Assembly: GCF_040812015.1 (NCBI RefSeq)
Contig: NZ_JBFNXJ010000012.1
Location: forward strand, 105,880-169,879
DNA length: 64,000 nt
Direction: 5' to 3'
Source: Chitinivorax sp. PXF-14
Lineage (GTDB): Bacteria; Pseudomonadota; Gammaproteobacteria; Burkholderiales; SCOH01
A program made the position numbers and the translations under genes. Positions 39,836 through 50,073 of the stretch are shown here, piece by piece. Numbering within the stretch: the first letter of the stretch is position 1; each line of letters begins with the position of its first letter. The notes under the pieces are model-generated. The model saw only the letters and a list, made by a program, of their open reading frames with translations, made no database searches and was not told the DNA's origin.

Positions 39836-40762
39836 ATGGGAAATTCTCTCGTCCTGCTGCAACTGGGGCTGACCACCTTCTTCTGGGCCATGATGTTCCA
39901 TCTCGGCAAATACTCGGTCGCCTTCATGTCGCCGGTATCGATCGGCGGCTGGCGCTTCCTGCTGGCCGGGGCCGTGCTGGCGCCGCTGCTCCACTGGCGC
40001 GAGGGCATCGACTGGGCCGGGCTGCGGCGCAACGCGCTGCCGCTGCTGGCGATGGCCATCGTCGGCATCGGCGGCTTCAACATCGCGCTGTTCTACGGCC
40101 TGCGCCTGACGTCGCCGGTCAACGGCTCGCTGATCATCGCGCTGAGCCCGGCGCTGACGGCGATGCTGTCGGCGCTGCTGCACCGCGAGGCAATCGGCGG
40201 GCGCCAGCTGCTGGGGCTCGGCCTCGCGCTGGCCGGGGTTGCCGTCGTGGTCAGCCATGGCTCGCTGGCGGCCTTGCTGGCGCTCGATTTCACCACGGGC
40301 GACCTGCTGGTGTTCCTCGCCAGCGTGGCCTGGGCGGTCTATTCGACCATCCCGCGCCGCTTCATCAAGGGCCTGGCGCCGCTGCAGGTGACCACCGCCA
40401 CCATCGTGCTCGGTGGCGTGTTCATGAGCCTGTTCGCACAGGAAGCAGTGAGCGACTTCTTCACCGTGCCGCCGCTCGGCGTGGTCGGCGCGCTGCTGGT
40501 GATGAGCCTGCTCGGCTCGGCACTCTCCTACCTCTGGTGGAACGATGCAGTGCGCCAGATCGGCGCGGGCAAGGCCGCCGTGTTCATGAACCTGGTGCCG
40601 ATCTTCGCCACGCTGATTGGCGTGGCGCTCGGCCAGCCGGTGCTCGCCACCCATTTCATCGGCGCGGCGCTGGTCGTCGGCGGGGTGCTGTGCTCGTCGA
40701 ACCTGGCCGCACCCAAGGTCACGGCCCCGAACACCGGCGCACTGTGCCCGGCAGCCAAGTAA
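39836..40762 (+). CDS. EamA/DMT-family transporter
   Basis: A 308-residue inner-membrane exporter of the drug/metabolite transporter superfamily with ten predicted helices in two EamA halves (about 5-135 and 150-290). Typical segments are FFWAMMFHLGKYSV, NIALFYGLRLTSPVNGSLI, LSPALTAMLSALL and SALSYLWWNDAVRQIGAGKAAVFMNLVP. The substrate cannot be read from sequence; relatives move amino acids or metabolites. AAGGAG lies 7 bp before the ATG. TATACT at 39800-39805 could be its -10. It is divergent from the frameshifted LysR gene (89-bp gap). Confidence 0.88.
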   Translation: MGNSLVLLQLGLTTFFWAMMFHLGKYSVAFMSPVSIGGWRFLLAGAVLAPLLHWREGIDWAGLRRNALPLLAMAIVGIGGFNIALFYGLRLTSPVNGSLIIALSPALTAMLSALLHREAIGGRQLLGLGLALAGVAVVVSHGSLAALLALDFTTGDLLVFLASVAWAVYSTIPRRFIKGLAPLQVTTATIVLGGVFMSLFAQEAVSDFFTVPPLGVVGALLVMSLLGSALSYLWWNDAVRQIGAGKAAVFMNLVPIFATLIGVALGQPVLATHFIGAALVVGGVLCSSNLAAPKVTAPNTGALCPAAK

Positions 40763-40803
40763 GCGCTACTGGCGGCTCAGGCAGTCAACCCCAACCAGAC
40801 CGG

Positions 40804-40825
40804 CACCCGGCCCGCGCGCCGGGTG
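40804..40825. terminator. GC-rich hairpin between convergent genes
   Basis: CACCCGGC (40804-40811) pairs with GCCGGGTG (40818-40825) around a 6-nt loop. It lies between the stop of the transporter gene and the stop of the GGDEF gene that face each other. There is no T-tract, so intrinsic termination is uncertain. Confidence 0.4.
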
Positions 40826-42046
40826 TCAGCCATTGCTCGCTTCGACGCGGTTGCGCCCGCCCGACTTGGCCCGGTAGAGCGCCTGGTCGGCCAGCTCGAT
40901 CAAGGCCTGCGGGCTGTCATAGGCCGCCGGCAGGCCGGCGCTGACGCCCAGGCTGATGGTCACATACGGCGCCGTCGGCGAGTCCGCATGCGGCAACTGC
41001 AGCGCGGCGACCTGGCTGCGGATGCGCTCGGCCACCGCCAGGGCGTCGTCGAGCGTGGTGTCCGGCAGCAACGCCATGTATTCCTCGCCGCCGTAGCGCG
41101 CGCACAGGTCGTGCGCCCGGTGCACGCTGGCCATCATGCCCTGGGCCACGCGCTGCAGGCAGACATCGCCGGCCTGGTGGCCGTAGTGGTCGTTGTAGCG
41201 CTTGAAGTGGTCGACATCGAGGAAGACCAGCGCCAGCGGCTTGCCCTCGCGCTGCGCCAGGCGCCACTCGGCGGCCATGCGCTCGTCGAAATGGCGGCGG
41301 TTGGCGAGCCCGGTGAGCCCATCGACGGTGGATTGCCGCGACAGCTCGGCATTCGCGCGTTCGAGCTTGCGCTTGTCGATATGCTGCAAGGCGAGCAGCA
41401 GAAAGCCGCGCCGCTGCTCGCGCTCGATCAGGTAGCTGGCGGCCAGGCTGATCAGGATGCCGGAGAACAGCACCACGTTCTCGTTGAGCATCAGCGTCGG
41501 CGGCAGCGCCTCGAGCTGCGAGATCGCGTAGGCCGCGCAGGCAAACGTGATCCACGACACCGCACAGGCGTACCAGAAACCGAGCCGCGTGACGATGATG
41601 CCGTACATCACCGCCAGGAACAGCCCGGTGTGATAGAACACCACGTAGGGATGGCGGCTCTGCTCCCAGATCACGATGACGCTCAGGTTGACCGTCAGCG
41701 TGACGAGGCTCGCGATCAGCTCGCGATGGCGCAGCAGCGCTGGCGCACCAAGCGACAGCAGGCCGAGCATCGCCAGCGGCGTGGCGATGCCGAGCCGGAT
41801 CAGCCACGCTGCATGGTAGGCATCGGGCAGCATCTCGCGGTCGGTGATGTTGAACAGGTTGTAGACCAGCAGGCCGATGAAGCCGGCCATCTGGAAATGG
41901 CGCCCCCGCGCGGCCGCCCCCACCTGCTGGAACCAGGCCTCGAGCGCCGGCGGAAAACGCAGCCACGGAAAGCCCCGCTCGAGGGTGTGCCGCAATAGCG
42001 GCTCCAGCTGATCGACGTCGATGTTGTTCTGTTTGTGTTCGCTCAT
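40826..42046 (-). CDS. Membrane-bound diguanylate cyclase
   Basis: A 406-residue protein. About 80 N-terminal residues are followed by five or six membrane helices (GFIGLLVYNLFNI; LIASLVTLTVNLSVIVIW; GLFLAVMYGIIVTRLGFWYACAVSWITFA is broken into two), a MASE-like sensor module. A short coiled linker leads to a GGDEF domain (STVDGLTGLANRRHFDERM; DVDHFKRYNDHYGH). The active-site motif is GGEEY (about residue 318) and the inhibitory site is RAHD five residues upstream, so it should be active and product-inhibited. The ATG at 42046 gives MSEHKQNN; a longer frame to 42235 is rejected because it runs into the facing gene's leader. Confidence 0.88.
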   Translation of the reverse strand: MSEHKQNNIDVDQLEPLLRHTLERGFPWLRFPPALEAWFQQVGAAARGRHFQMAGFIGLLVYNLFNITDREMLPDAYHAAWLIRLGIATPLAMLGLLSLGAPALLRHRELIASLVTLTVNLSVIVIWEQSRHPYVVFYHTGLFLAVMYGIIVTRLGFWYACAVSWITFACAAYAISQLEALPPTLMLNENVVLFSGILISLAASYLIEREQRRGFLLLALQHIDKRKLERANAELSRQSTVDGLTGLANRRHFDERMAAEWRLAQREGKPLALVFLDVDHFKRYNDHYGHQAGDVCLQRVAQGMMASVHRAHDLCARYGGEEYMALLPDTTLDDALAVAERIRSQVAALQLPHADSPTAPYVTISLGVSAGLPAAYDSPQALIELADQALYRAKSGGRNRVEASNG

Positions 42047-42440
42047 GGTCGGCCGTGTAGCGCGGACATAGCCTGCCCGCCTAGCCTCAACATAGCACAC
42101 GGCGCATGGCTGGCGAGGGCTTCCGGCGAGCCGGGCGAGGCGGTATGCTGGCGCATCGCCTGTATTTCCACCCGCCGCCCGCGCGGCCCACTCGAAAGCC
42201 TCCCCCCTGAACGCCAAGCATCCCCCCGCCCCCAACCCGAATGCCGCAGCCGATCTCGAGCGCCATCTCGGCCTTTACAACGCCCGCCTGATCCGCGTCG
42301 ACGGCACCCTCGCCGTCTCGCTCGGCGGCAAGATCGATGCCGGCGGCCGCACTGTACGCTACCAGCTGATCCCCGCCCAGGGCACGCTGGCCAAGACCGG
42401 CAAATGGCAGAAGCTGACGCCCGAAGCCCAGCTCGCGCTG

Positions 42441-44165
<1,725 letters not shown>

Positions 44166-44552
44166 GGCGACGACCTGTTCGGTGGTCACCAATTGGTATG
44201 GTGCGAGGGGTAGGTCGCGTCCAAGCCACACCTTTGCGGGCGAAAGATCGTGACGGCACGAGGCCTGTCGCCAACCCGACTCCCACCGAGCCCATCCCAA
44301 TGTAGCCCGGATGGTGCGCAGCGGAATCCGGGGCCACGGCATGCCATGGCCAGAATCAAGCAGGCGGCCATAAAGCCGTCCATTCGAAACCCAGATTGCG
44401 CCTTGCGGCTTCATTCGAGCTGCGCCTGCTGACTACATTTGTTATCCACTCCATGCGCCGTGCCTCGACCTCCAGCCGGCATCGCCGCCGCTTGCAGTCC
44501 CCCCGCCCGCCGGGCGACACTCGTGACCTCCCCTTCTCAGACAGGCCCCTCC
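44166..44552. other. 387-bp intergenic region with a REP-like palindrome
   Basis: No gene is supported here. It contains an inverted repeat at 44306-44332 and a near-match DnaA box (TTATCCACT at 44442-44450) that is far from the origin and probably chance. Composition is less GC-biased than the genes on either side. Confidence 0.5.
44306..44332. repeat. REP-like palindromic element
   Basis: CCCGGAT (44306-44312) and ATCCGGG (44326-44332) flank GGTGCGCAGCGGA. The pattern TAGCCCGGAT...GCGCAGCGGAATCCGGG is a form seen as scattered intergenic repeats in many proteobacteria. A single copy is seen in this window. Confidence 0.5.
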
Positions 44553-45215
44553 ATGGCACGCGTTTCCCTGTTCATCGGCGGCATTCGGCCCCTGCCGCAA
44601 TCGGGGCGGCCGACGGGCATGTACAAGGCGCCCGTGGCGGGCGTGGTCGAGCTTGACACCGAGGGCTTCGTGGGCGACCAGCAGGCGGACCGCAGAGTGC
44701 ATGGCGGGCCGGAGAAGGCGGTCCATCTTTATCCTGCAAGGCATTACGAGAAGCTGGCGGCGCAATTCCCCGAGGCGGCCGGCGAGCTGTGCGCGGGGGC
44801 GCTGGGCGAGAATCTGTCGACGCCGGAGCTGGACGAGCGCGATGTGCGCATCGGCGATGTCTGGCGGCTCGGGACGGCACGGCTGCAGGTGTGCCAGCCG
44901 CGCAACCCGTGCTGGAAGATCGACGAGCGTTTCGGCTGCGATGGCATGGCGGCCCATATCGCCGAGGAGCGGCTGACCGGCTGGTATTTCCGCGTGCTCG
45001 AAGCGGGGCAGGTGTCGCCCGGCGATACGCTCGACCTGATCGAGCCTGCGCCGGATGCGCCAACGCTGTACGACGCGATGTTGCTGTGGCAGCAGCACCG
45101 CCCGGCGCTGGGCGCACTCGATGCGCTGTCGCGGGTGGCCGGCATCGGCAGCGGCTGGCGACAGAAGATCGTCCAGCGGCTGGACTGGCTCAGGAAGCTC
45201 GCCGACACGGCGTAA
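44553..45215 (+). CDS. MOSC-domain protein (YiiM-like)
   Basis: A 220-residue protein of the YiiM/MOSC family. MOSC domains handle molybdenum cofactor sulfur transfer or, for YiiM, help reduce N-hydroxylated compounds. Motifs include GFVGDQQADRRVHGGPEKAVH, ALGENLST, the Cys-bearing QPRNPCWKIDERFG and the C-terminal 3-alpha domain (RPALGALDALSRVAGIG). The ATG at 44553 gives MARVSLFIGG, typical for the family; an open frame back to 44439 is not similar to it. It stands alone, with a 387-bp gap before it. Confidence 0.88.
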   Translation: MARVSLFIGGIRPLPQSGRPTGMYKAPVAGVVELDTEGFVGDQQADRRVHGGPEKAVHLYPARHYEKLAAQFPEAAGELCAGALGENLSTPELDERDVRIGDVWRLGTARLQVCQPRNPCWKIDERFGCDGMAAHIAEERLTGWYFRVLEAGQVSPGDTLDLIEPAPDAPTLYDAMLLWQQHRPALGALDALSRVAGIGSGWRQKIVQRLDWLRKLADTA

Positions 45216-45249
45216 TCTAGCCAACAATCCGGATGCCGCCGCGACGCAG

Positions 45250-45290
45250 TCCTGGCGTGCCCTGTAGCCGGCCTGAAAGGCGCGCCAGGA
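45250..45290. terminator. Long hairpin between MOSC and sugar dehydrogenase genes
   Basis: TCCTGGCG (45250-45257) pairs perfectly with CGCCAGGA (45283-45290), with 25 nt between, followed by TTGATTTG. A weak or factor-assisted terminator is possible. Confidence 0.35.
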
Positions 45291-45379
45291 TTGATTTGCG
45301 TGCTCGATCCGGCCCGCCGTGATCGCCAATCCGGCGCCACGGTCTACACTGCAAATGCCGCCTTGCCCGGAGCGCTGCC

Positions 45380-46546
45380 ATGTCGATTCCGATCCGTTTG
45401 CTGCCGATGTCGTCGCTGCTCGCCCTGCTGGCTGCCTGCGGCGGCGGCGGTGGCGATGACGGCAACCCGCCGCCCGCGCTGCCCACGCTTGCTTTGCGCC
45501 AGATCGCCAGCGGTCTGGTCAACCCGCTGTTCCTGACCGCACCGGCCAATGATGCGCGGCTGTTCATCGTCGAGCAGCCGGGCCGCGTGCGCATCGTCAA
45601 GGGCGGCGCGCTGCTGGCCACGCCCTTTCTCGACATCAGCGCCAGCATTGCGTCGGGCGGCGAGCGCGGGCTGCTGTCGCTGGCCTTCGACCCGCGCTAT
45701 GCGGCCAACGGCTATTTCTACGTCTATTTCACCGACCCGCAGGGCAACCTCGCCATCCAGCGCTACAGCGTGTCGGCCGCCAATGCGGACCAGGCCGACC
45801 CGGCCTCGGCGCTGCGCATCCTGTCCATCGCGCATCCCGACTTCGGCAACCACAATGGCGGGCTGCTGGCCTTCGGGCCCGATGGTCAGCTCTACGCGGG
45901 CACTGGTGACGGCGGCGGGGCGGGCGATCCGTCCGGCAACGGGCAGAACCTCGCGGTGCTGCTCGGCAAGCTGTTGCGCCTCGATGTCAGCCAGGCGAGC
46001 GCGGCGCAGCCCTATGCCATCCCCGCCGACAACCCGTTCGCGAACCAGGCCGGCAAGCGCGGCGAGATCTGGGCCTACGGCCTGCGCAACCCGTGGCGCT
46101 ATGCCTTCGACGGCGGCACGCTGTACATCGCCGATGTGGGCCAGGACCAGCACGAAGAGGTGGATGTGGTATCCGCCGCGCAAGGCGGCCTCAATTTCGG
46201 CTGGAACCTCACGGAAGGCAACAGCTGCTACGCCGGCAGCGGCTGCAATCAGGCCGGCCTGACGCTGCCGGTGCTCGACTACGACCACAGCCAGGGCTGC
46301 TCGATCACCGGCGGCTACGTCTACCGTGGCGCCGCACTGCCGGCGCTGCAGGGGCGCTATTTCTATTCCGACTACTGCGGCGGCTGGCTCAGGAGCTTCA
46401 GCTACAAGAACGGCCTGCCGACCGACCCCGTCAGCTGGCCGGTGGACAAGATCGGGCCGGTGCTGTCGTTCGGGCAGGATGCGCAGAAAGAGCTGTACCT
46501 GCTGTCGTCCGACGGCGGCAAGGTGTACCGCATCGAGGCCCGCTAA
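45380..46546 (+). CDS. PQQ-type glucose/sorbosone dehydrogenase family lipoprotein
   Basis: A 388-residue member of the soluble glucose dehydrogenase/sorbosone dehydrogenase (GSDH) beta-propeller family, which usually oxidises sugars with PQQ. The N-terminus MSIPIRLLPMSSLLALLAAC is a lipoprotein signal with lipobox LLAAC, followed by a Gly/Asp-rich linker (GGGGGDDGNPPP), so it should sit on a membrane facing the periplasm. Conserved blocks include SGGERGLLSLAFDPRY, HNGGLLAFGPDGQLYAGTGD, WAYGLRNPWRYAFD, DVGQDQHEEVDV and GGYVYRG. The substrate is not certain; many relatives, including the human hedgehog-interacting type, differ. Confidence 0.88.
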   Translation: MSIPIRLLPMSSLLALLAACGGGGGDDGNPPPALPTLALRQIASGLVNPLFLTAPANDARLFIVEQPGRVRIVKGGALLATPFLDISASIASGGERGLLSLAFDPRYAANGYFYVYFTDPQGNLAIQRYSVSAANADQADPASALRILSIAHPDFGNHNGGLLAFGPDGQLYAGTGDGGGAGDPSGNGQNLAVLLGKLLRLDVSQASAAQPYAIPADNPFANQAGKRGEIWAYGLRNPWRYAFDGGTLYIADVGQDQHEEVDVVSAAQGGLNFGWNLTEGNSCYAGSGCNQAGLTLPVLDYDHSQGCSITGGYVYRGAALPALQGRYFYSDYCGGWLRSFSYKNGLPTDPVSWPVDKIGPVLSFGQDAQKELYLLSSDGGKVYRIEAR

Positions 46547-46614
46547 GGGCGCCAACGCGGCCATGCCGGCGTGTTATATTGCGGCGATCCGCCCGCCCCA
46601 GCCGAGGAACGCCC

Positions 46615-47001
46615 ATGAGCCGCCACATCCTGCCCGAAAGCCGCATCCACCCCGCCGCACGGCCGGCTATCGCCGCCAGCCACGCGGACATCGTCGCGGA
46701 AGTCGAAGCCGCCGTGGCGCAGAATCGGGTCGTGGTGGTGGGCATGAAGCAGAACCCGTTTCCACGCAAGGCGCGCAAGCTGCTCGATGCGGCGCGCATC
46801 GATTACCGTTACCTGGAGTACGGCAGCTACCTGAGCGGCTGGCGCCGCCGCAACGCGTTGAAGATGTGGACGGGCTGGCCCACCCTGCCGATGATCTTCG
46901 TCGACGGCATGCTGATCGGCGGTGCCAACGACCTGCAAAAGCTGATCCACAGCGGCGAGCTGGCCAGCCTGCTGGCCCGGCCGCAACGCAACGCCGCGTA
47001 A
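46615..47001 (+). CDS. Glutaredoxin-fold protein lacking all cysteines
   Basis: A 128-residue protein with a 35-residue N-terminal extension and a glutaredoxin-like domain. VVVVGMKQNPFPRKARKLL aligns with the active-site region of glutaredoxins, where CPYC or CGFS is expected; here it is NPFP. The cis-Pro loop (WPTLPMIFVDG) and the GSH-site GGANDL are kept. There is no Cys in the protein, so thiol redox catalysis is not possible. It might bind glutathione or a cluster partner, or serve a structural role. GAGGA lies 6 bp before the ATG at 46615. It starts 68 bp after the sugar dehydrogenase gene. Confidence 0.75.
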   Translation: MSRHILPESRIHPAARPAIAASHADIVAEVEAAVAQNRVVVVGMKQNPFPRKARKLLDAARIDYRYLEYGSYLSGWRRRNALKMWTGWPTLPMIFVDGMLIGGANDLQKLIHSGELASLLARPQRNAA

Positions 47002-47132
47002 ATATGACGGTTTTATGGTAATTCCCGGTTGAGGCATCGCCTCAGCCTGCTTATCATTATGCACCGCAATTTCTCCTGCCCGAGCCGGTGGCTCGCGGCA
47101 TCGCCCCACCCGAATCACGAAAGAAGACTGAC

Positions 47133-48392
47133 ATGGCCGCTACCCCTGCCCGAGTGAACGAGCTGCGCGCGCTGCGCGAGCAACTGCAAACCCGCTACGC
47201 CGCCCTGAAGGCCGCCGGTCTCACGCTGAACATGGCGCGCGGCAAGCCTGCGGCGAACCAGCTCGACCTGTCGAAGGAACTGCTGTCGCTGCCGGGCGCC
47301 AGCGACTACACCGCATCGAACAAGGAAGACTGCCGCAACTACGGCAACCTGCAGGGCATCCCCGAAGCGCGCGAGCTGTTCGCACCGGTGCTCGGCGTCA
47401 GCGCCGACAACGTCGTCATCGGCGACAATTCGAGCCTGGCGCTGATGCACGACTGCATCGCCTTCGCACTGCTCAAGGGCACGGCCGACGGCGCGGCGTG
47501 GCAGCCGTCCGCTACCACCTTCCTCTGCCCGGTGCCCGGCTATGACCGCCACTTCGCCATCTGCGAGGAATTCGGCATCAAGCTGATCCCGGTGACACTG
47601 AACGACGATGGCCCGGACATGGACCAAGTCGAGCAGCTGGTCGCCAACGACCCGAGCATCAAGGGCATGTGGTGCGTACCGAAGTACAGCAACCCGACCG
47701 GCGCGATCTACTCCGACGCCGTGATCGAGCGCCTGGCCAGGATGAAGACGGCCGCCGGCGACTTCCGCCTGTTCTGGGACAACGCCTACGCGATCCACCA
47801 CCTGAACGGCGAAGCAGCCACCATCGCCAACATCGTCGAGCTGTGCGCCAAGCACGGCAACCCGAACCGCGCCTATGTGTTCGCCTCGACCTCCAAGGTC
47901 ACGCTGGCCGGCGCCGGCGTCGCCATGTTCGGCAGCTCGCCCGCCAACGTGAAGTGGCTGCTGGCGCGCATGAACCAGCGCACCATCGGCTCGGACAAGG
48001 TCAACCAGCTGCGCCATGTGCGCTTCCTGCGCGACCAGGACGGCCTGAAGGCGCTGATGAAGCAGCACGCCGCCATCCTCAAGCCCAAGTTCGACAAGGT
48101 CGTCGAAGTGTTCCAGAAGGAACTCGGCGAGTGGGGCGTGGCAACCTGGACGCAGCCTACCGGCGGCTACTTCATCAGCCTCGACGTGCCCGATGGCCTG
48201 GCCCGCCGCGTGGTGCAACTGGCCAAGGAGGCCGGCATCGTGCTGACCCCGGCCGGCGCCACCTTCCCGCTGGGCCAGGACCCGCGCGACCGCAACATCC
48301 GCATCGCACCGAGCTTCCCGGGCCTCGAGGAAATCACCAAGGCAGCGGAAGGCGTGTCGCTGTGTGTGCTGCTGGCCGTTGCCGAGAAATAG
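47133..48392 (+). CDS. PLP-dependent aminotransferase (class I/II, MocR-like C-terminal type)
   Basis: A 419-residue enzyme of the aspartate aminotransferase type Ic family (the group matched by the Aminotran_MocR profile). Motifs are LNMARGKPAANQLDLS, YGNLQGIPEARELFAPVLG, CPVPGYDRHFAICEEFGI, KYSNPTGAIYSD, FRLFWDNAYAIHHL and the PLP Lys in FASTSKVTLAGAGVAMFG. Family members transaminate aspartate, so this role is plausible here. The ATG at 47133 follows GAAAGAAGA; an earlier in-frame codon at 47088 gives a non-conserved extension. It is the last high-GC gene before the polysaccharide locus. Confidence 0.9.
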   Translation: MAATPARVNELRALREQLQTRYAALKAAGLTLNMARGKPAANQLDLSKELLSLPGASDYTASNKEDCRNYGNLQGIPEARELFAPVLGVSADNVVIGDNSSLALMHDCIAFALLKGTADGAAWQPSATTFLCPVPGYDRHFAICEEFGIKLIPVTLNDDGPDMDQVEQLVANDPSIKGMWCVPKYSNPTGAIYSDAVIERLARMKTAAGDFRLFWDNAYAIHHLNGEAATIANIVELCAKHGNPNRAYVFASTSKVTLAGAGVAMFGSSPANVKWLLARMNQRTIGSDKVNQLRHVRFLRDQDGLKALMKQHAAILKPKFDKVVEVFQKELGEWGVATWTQPTGGYFISLDVPDGLARRVVQLAKEAGIVLTPAGATFPLGQDPRDRNIRIAPSFPGLEEITKAAEGVSLCVLLAVAEK

Positions 48393-48463
48393 CATTAACA
48401 CTCAAGTGTCAACGAAGTAACGATTTGCTCAGGCCGATTCTGTAGCTAACTTTTTCCACATGC

Positions 48464-48484
48464 GGGGGCGATTCTTATGCCCCC
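48464..48484. terminator. GC-rich hairpin after the aminotransferase gene
   Basis: GGGGGC (48464-48469) pairs with GCCCCC (48479-48484) around GATTCTTAT. No T-tract follows, only AAAGTT. It may end the upstream transcript or shape the leader of the next operon. Confidence 0.35.
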
Positions 48485-48618
48485 AAAGTTGGCATACAAT
48501 TTCGGCACAGCGTATGCGGGAACTACAAGCAGTATCCAGAATGCACCCATACCTTAGCTCCTTGAATATTTGGTAAGGATGCTCCTCCATTTCTGGAAGA
48601 AAGCCCTACTTTCGGCAC

Positions 48619-48637
48619 CGCAATACTACATATTGCG
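48619..48637. other. Hairpin in the leader of the polysaccharide locus
   Basis: CGCAATA (48619-48625) pairs with TATTGCG (48631-48637) around CTACA. It lies about 135 bp before the first gene of the locus. Confidence 0.35.
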
Positions 48638-48771
48638 ATTACAGTACCCAAGTGCTCTGCTTTCCAAACTGCTTGCTCGCAGGCAACGTGGCCCCTAATT
48701 ACTATAGAGTCTGGCAGGACTCAATTTTTAAAATTTCATTCTGGCAAGCTTTGGCAGGAAAAGAGGAAGAA

Positions 48772-50058
48772 GTGTCCAACATTATTGCAGTAGTCGGTCT
48801 CGGTTACGTCGGTTTGCCCCTTGCAGTTGAGTTTGGAAGAAAATATAAAACGATCGGGTATGACCTTTCTGAGTCAAAAATTGCTAGCTACATGCGTGGC
48901 ATTGACCCGACCGGTGAAGTGAGTAAAGAACAGTTCAATGCAGCAACTCAGCTTTCCTTCTCTTCCGCCCCCTCAGCCATTCAACAGGCTGATTATGTTG
49001 TGATTGCAGTACCAACTCCCGTTGACGACGCTCATCAACCTGACTTTTCTCCACTTATTGGTGCATCAATTACCGTTGGCTCCCACTTAAAGCGTGGTGC
49101 AACAGTAGTCTACGAATCTACGGTGTATCCTGGAGCAACAGAGGAAGTATGTATTCCACTACTTGAAAAGCACTCTGGAAAACGTTGGAAGCAGGACTTC
49201 TATGTTGGATATTCTCCTGAACGCGTCAACCCAGGCGACAAAAATCGAACCATTACAAAGATTGTCAAAATAGTATCTGGCGATAGCAACGATACATTGA
49301 ATCGAGTAGCCGAACTTTATGGATCCATTATCGAAGCAGGCGTTCACCGCGCTAGCTCCATCAAGGTAGCAGAAGCAGCCAAGGTAATCGAAAATACGCA
49401 GCGCGACCTCAATATCGCGTTAATGAATGAGCTGGCTATTATTTTTAACAAGATAGGCATCGATACTCAAGATGTACTCAACGCTGCGGGGACAAAATGG
49501 AATTTTCTTCCGTTCCGCCCAGGCCTCGTTGGAGGGCATTGTATCGGAGTAGACCCCTATTATTTAACTCACAAAGCTGACCTGGTAGGTTACCACCCCC
49601 AAGTAATTCTTGCTGGGCGACGCATTAATGACGGTATGGCATCCTATATTGCTCAGCAAACTGTAAAAATGCTAATTCAAGGCGGTGTAGTGGTTAGCGG
49701 GGCTAAAATTATTCTGCTTGGCCTAACATTCAAGGAAAATTGCCCAGATCTACGAAACTCGAAAGTTGCTGATGTTGTAAAAGAACTCGAGGAGTTTGGA
49801 TGTAATGTGTTCGTCAACGATCCAATCGCTGATGCCAGTGAAGCCGAGCATGAATACGACATTGACCTCTATTCCTGGGAATCACTTCCAGACTCGGCTG
49901 ATGCGATTATCGCCGCAGTATCACACCACGAGTACCTGACCAAGCCTATTGACGAACTTCTAAGCAAGCTTCGTGTAGGAGGGTTATTTGTGGATGTCAA
50001 ATCCACCTACAACGCATCGCATATCCAAGAAGCAGGCTTTAGCCTGTGGCGTCTATAA
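48772..50058 (+). CDS. UDP-N-acetylhexosamine (GalNAc/GlcNAc) 6-dehydrogenase, TviB/WbpO type
   Basis: Oxidises UDP-GalNAc (or UDP-GlcNAc) at C6 to the uronic acid using NAD. The 428-residue product has the NAD fold (IIAVVGLGYVGLPLA), the middle helix domain (AEAAKVIENTQRDLNIALMNE), catalytic Cys in GLVGGHCIGVDPYYLTHKA and the C-terminal domain (LGLTFKENCPDLRNSKV). GTG 48772 is the start, with GAGGAAGA just upstream; the open frame back to 48652 is leader. It is followed 15 bp later by the TviC/WbpP-type epimerase, the usual pair for making UDP-GalNAcA. Confidence 0.92.
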   Translation: MSNIIAVVGLGYVGLPLAVEFGRKYKTIGYDLSESKIASYMRGIDPTGEVSKEQFNAATQLSFSSAPSAIQQADYVVIAVPTPVDDAHQPDFSPLIGASITVGSHLKRGATVVYESTVYPGATEEVCIPLLEKHSGKRWKQDFYVGYSPERVNPGDKNRTITKIVKIVSGDSNDTLNRVAELYGSIIEAGVHRASSIKVAEAAKVIENTQRDLNIALMNELAIIFNKIGIDTQDVLNAAGTKWNFLPFRPGLVGGHCIGVDPYYLTHKADLVGYHPQVILAGRRINDGMASYIAQQTVKMLIQGGVVVSGAKIILLGLTFKENCPDLRNSKVADVVKELEEFGCNVFVNDPIADASEAEHEYDIDLYSWESLPDSADAIIAAVSHHEYLTKPIDELLSKLRVGGLFVDVKSTYNASHIQEAGFSLWRL

Positions 50059-50073
50059 GGCGGCCAATTAACC

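Larger units (their letters stand above)
48393..48771. other. 379-bp leader region of the polysaccharide locus
   Basis: No gene is seen. It holds two hairpins (48464-48484 and 48619-48637). TACAAT at 48495-48500 could be a -10 without a good -35. No JUMPstart/ops element (GGCGGTAG) is found, so RfaH-type antitermination is not supported. The composition shifts from GC-rich to AT-rich across it. Confidence 0.5.

Noticed and set aside
44442..44450. TTATCCACT, one mismatch from a DnaA box
   Set aside because: Single isolated near-match about 41 kb from dnaA; chance occurrence is likely.
48452..48460. TTTTCCACA, near-match to a DnaA box
   Set aside because: Single and far from the origin; probably chance.
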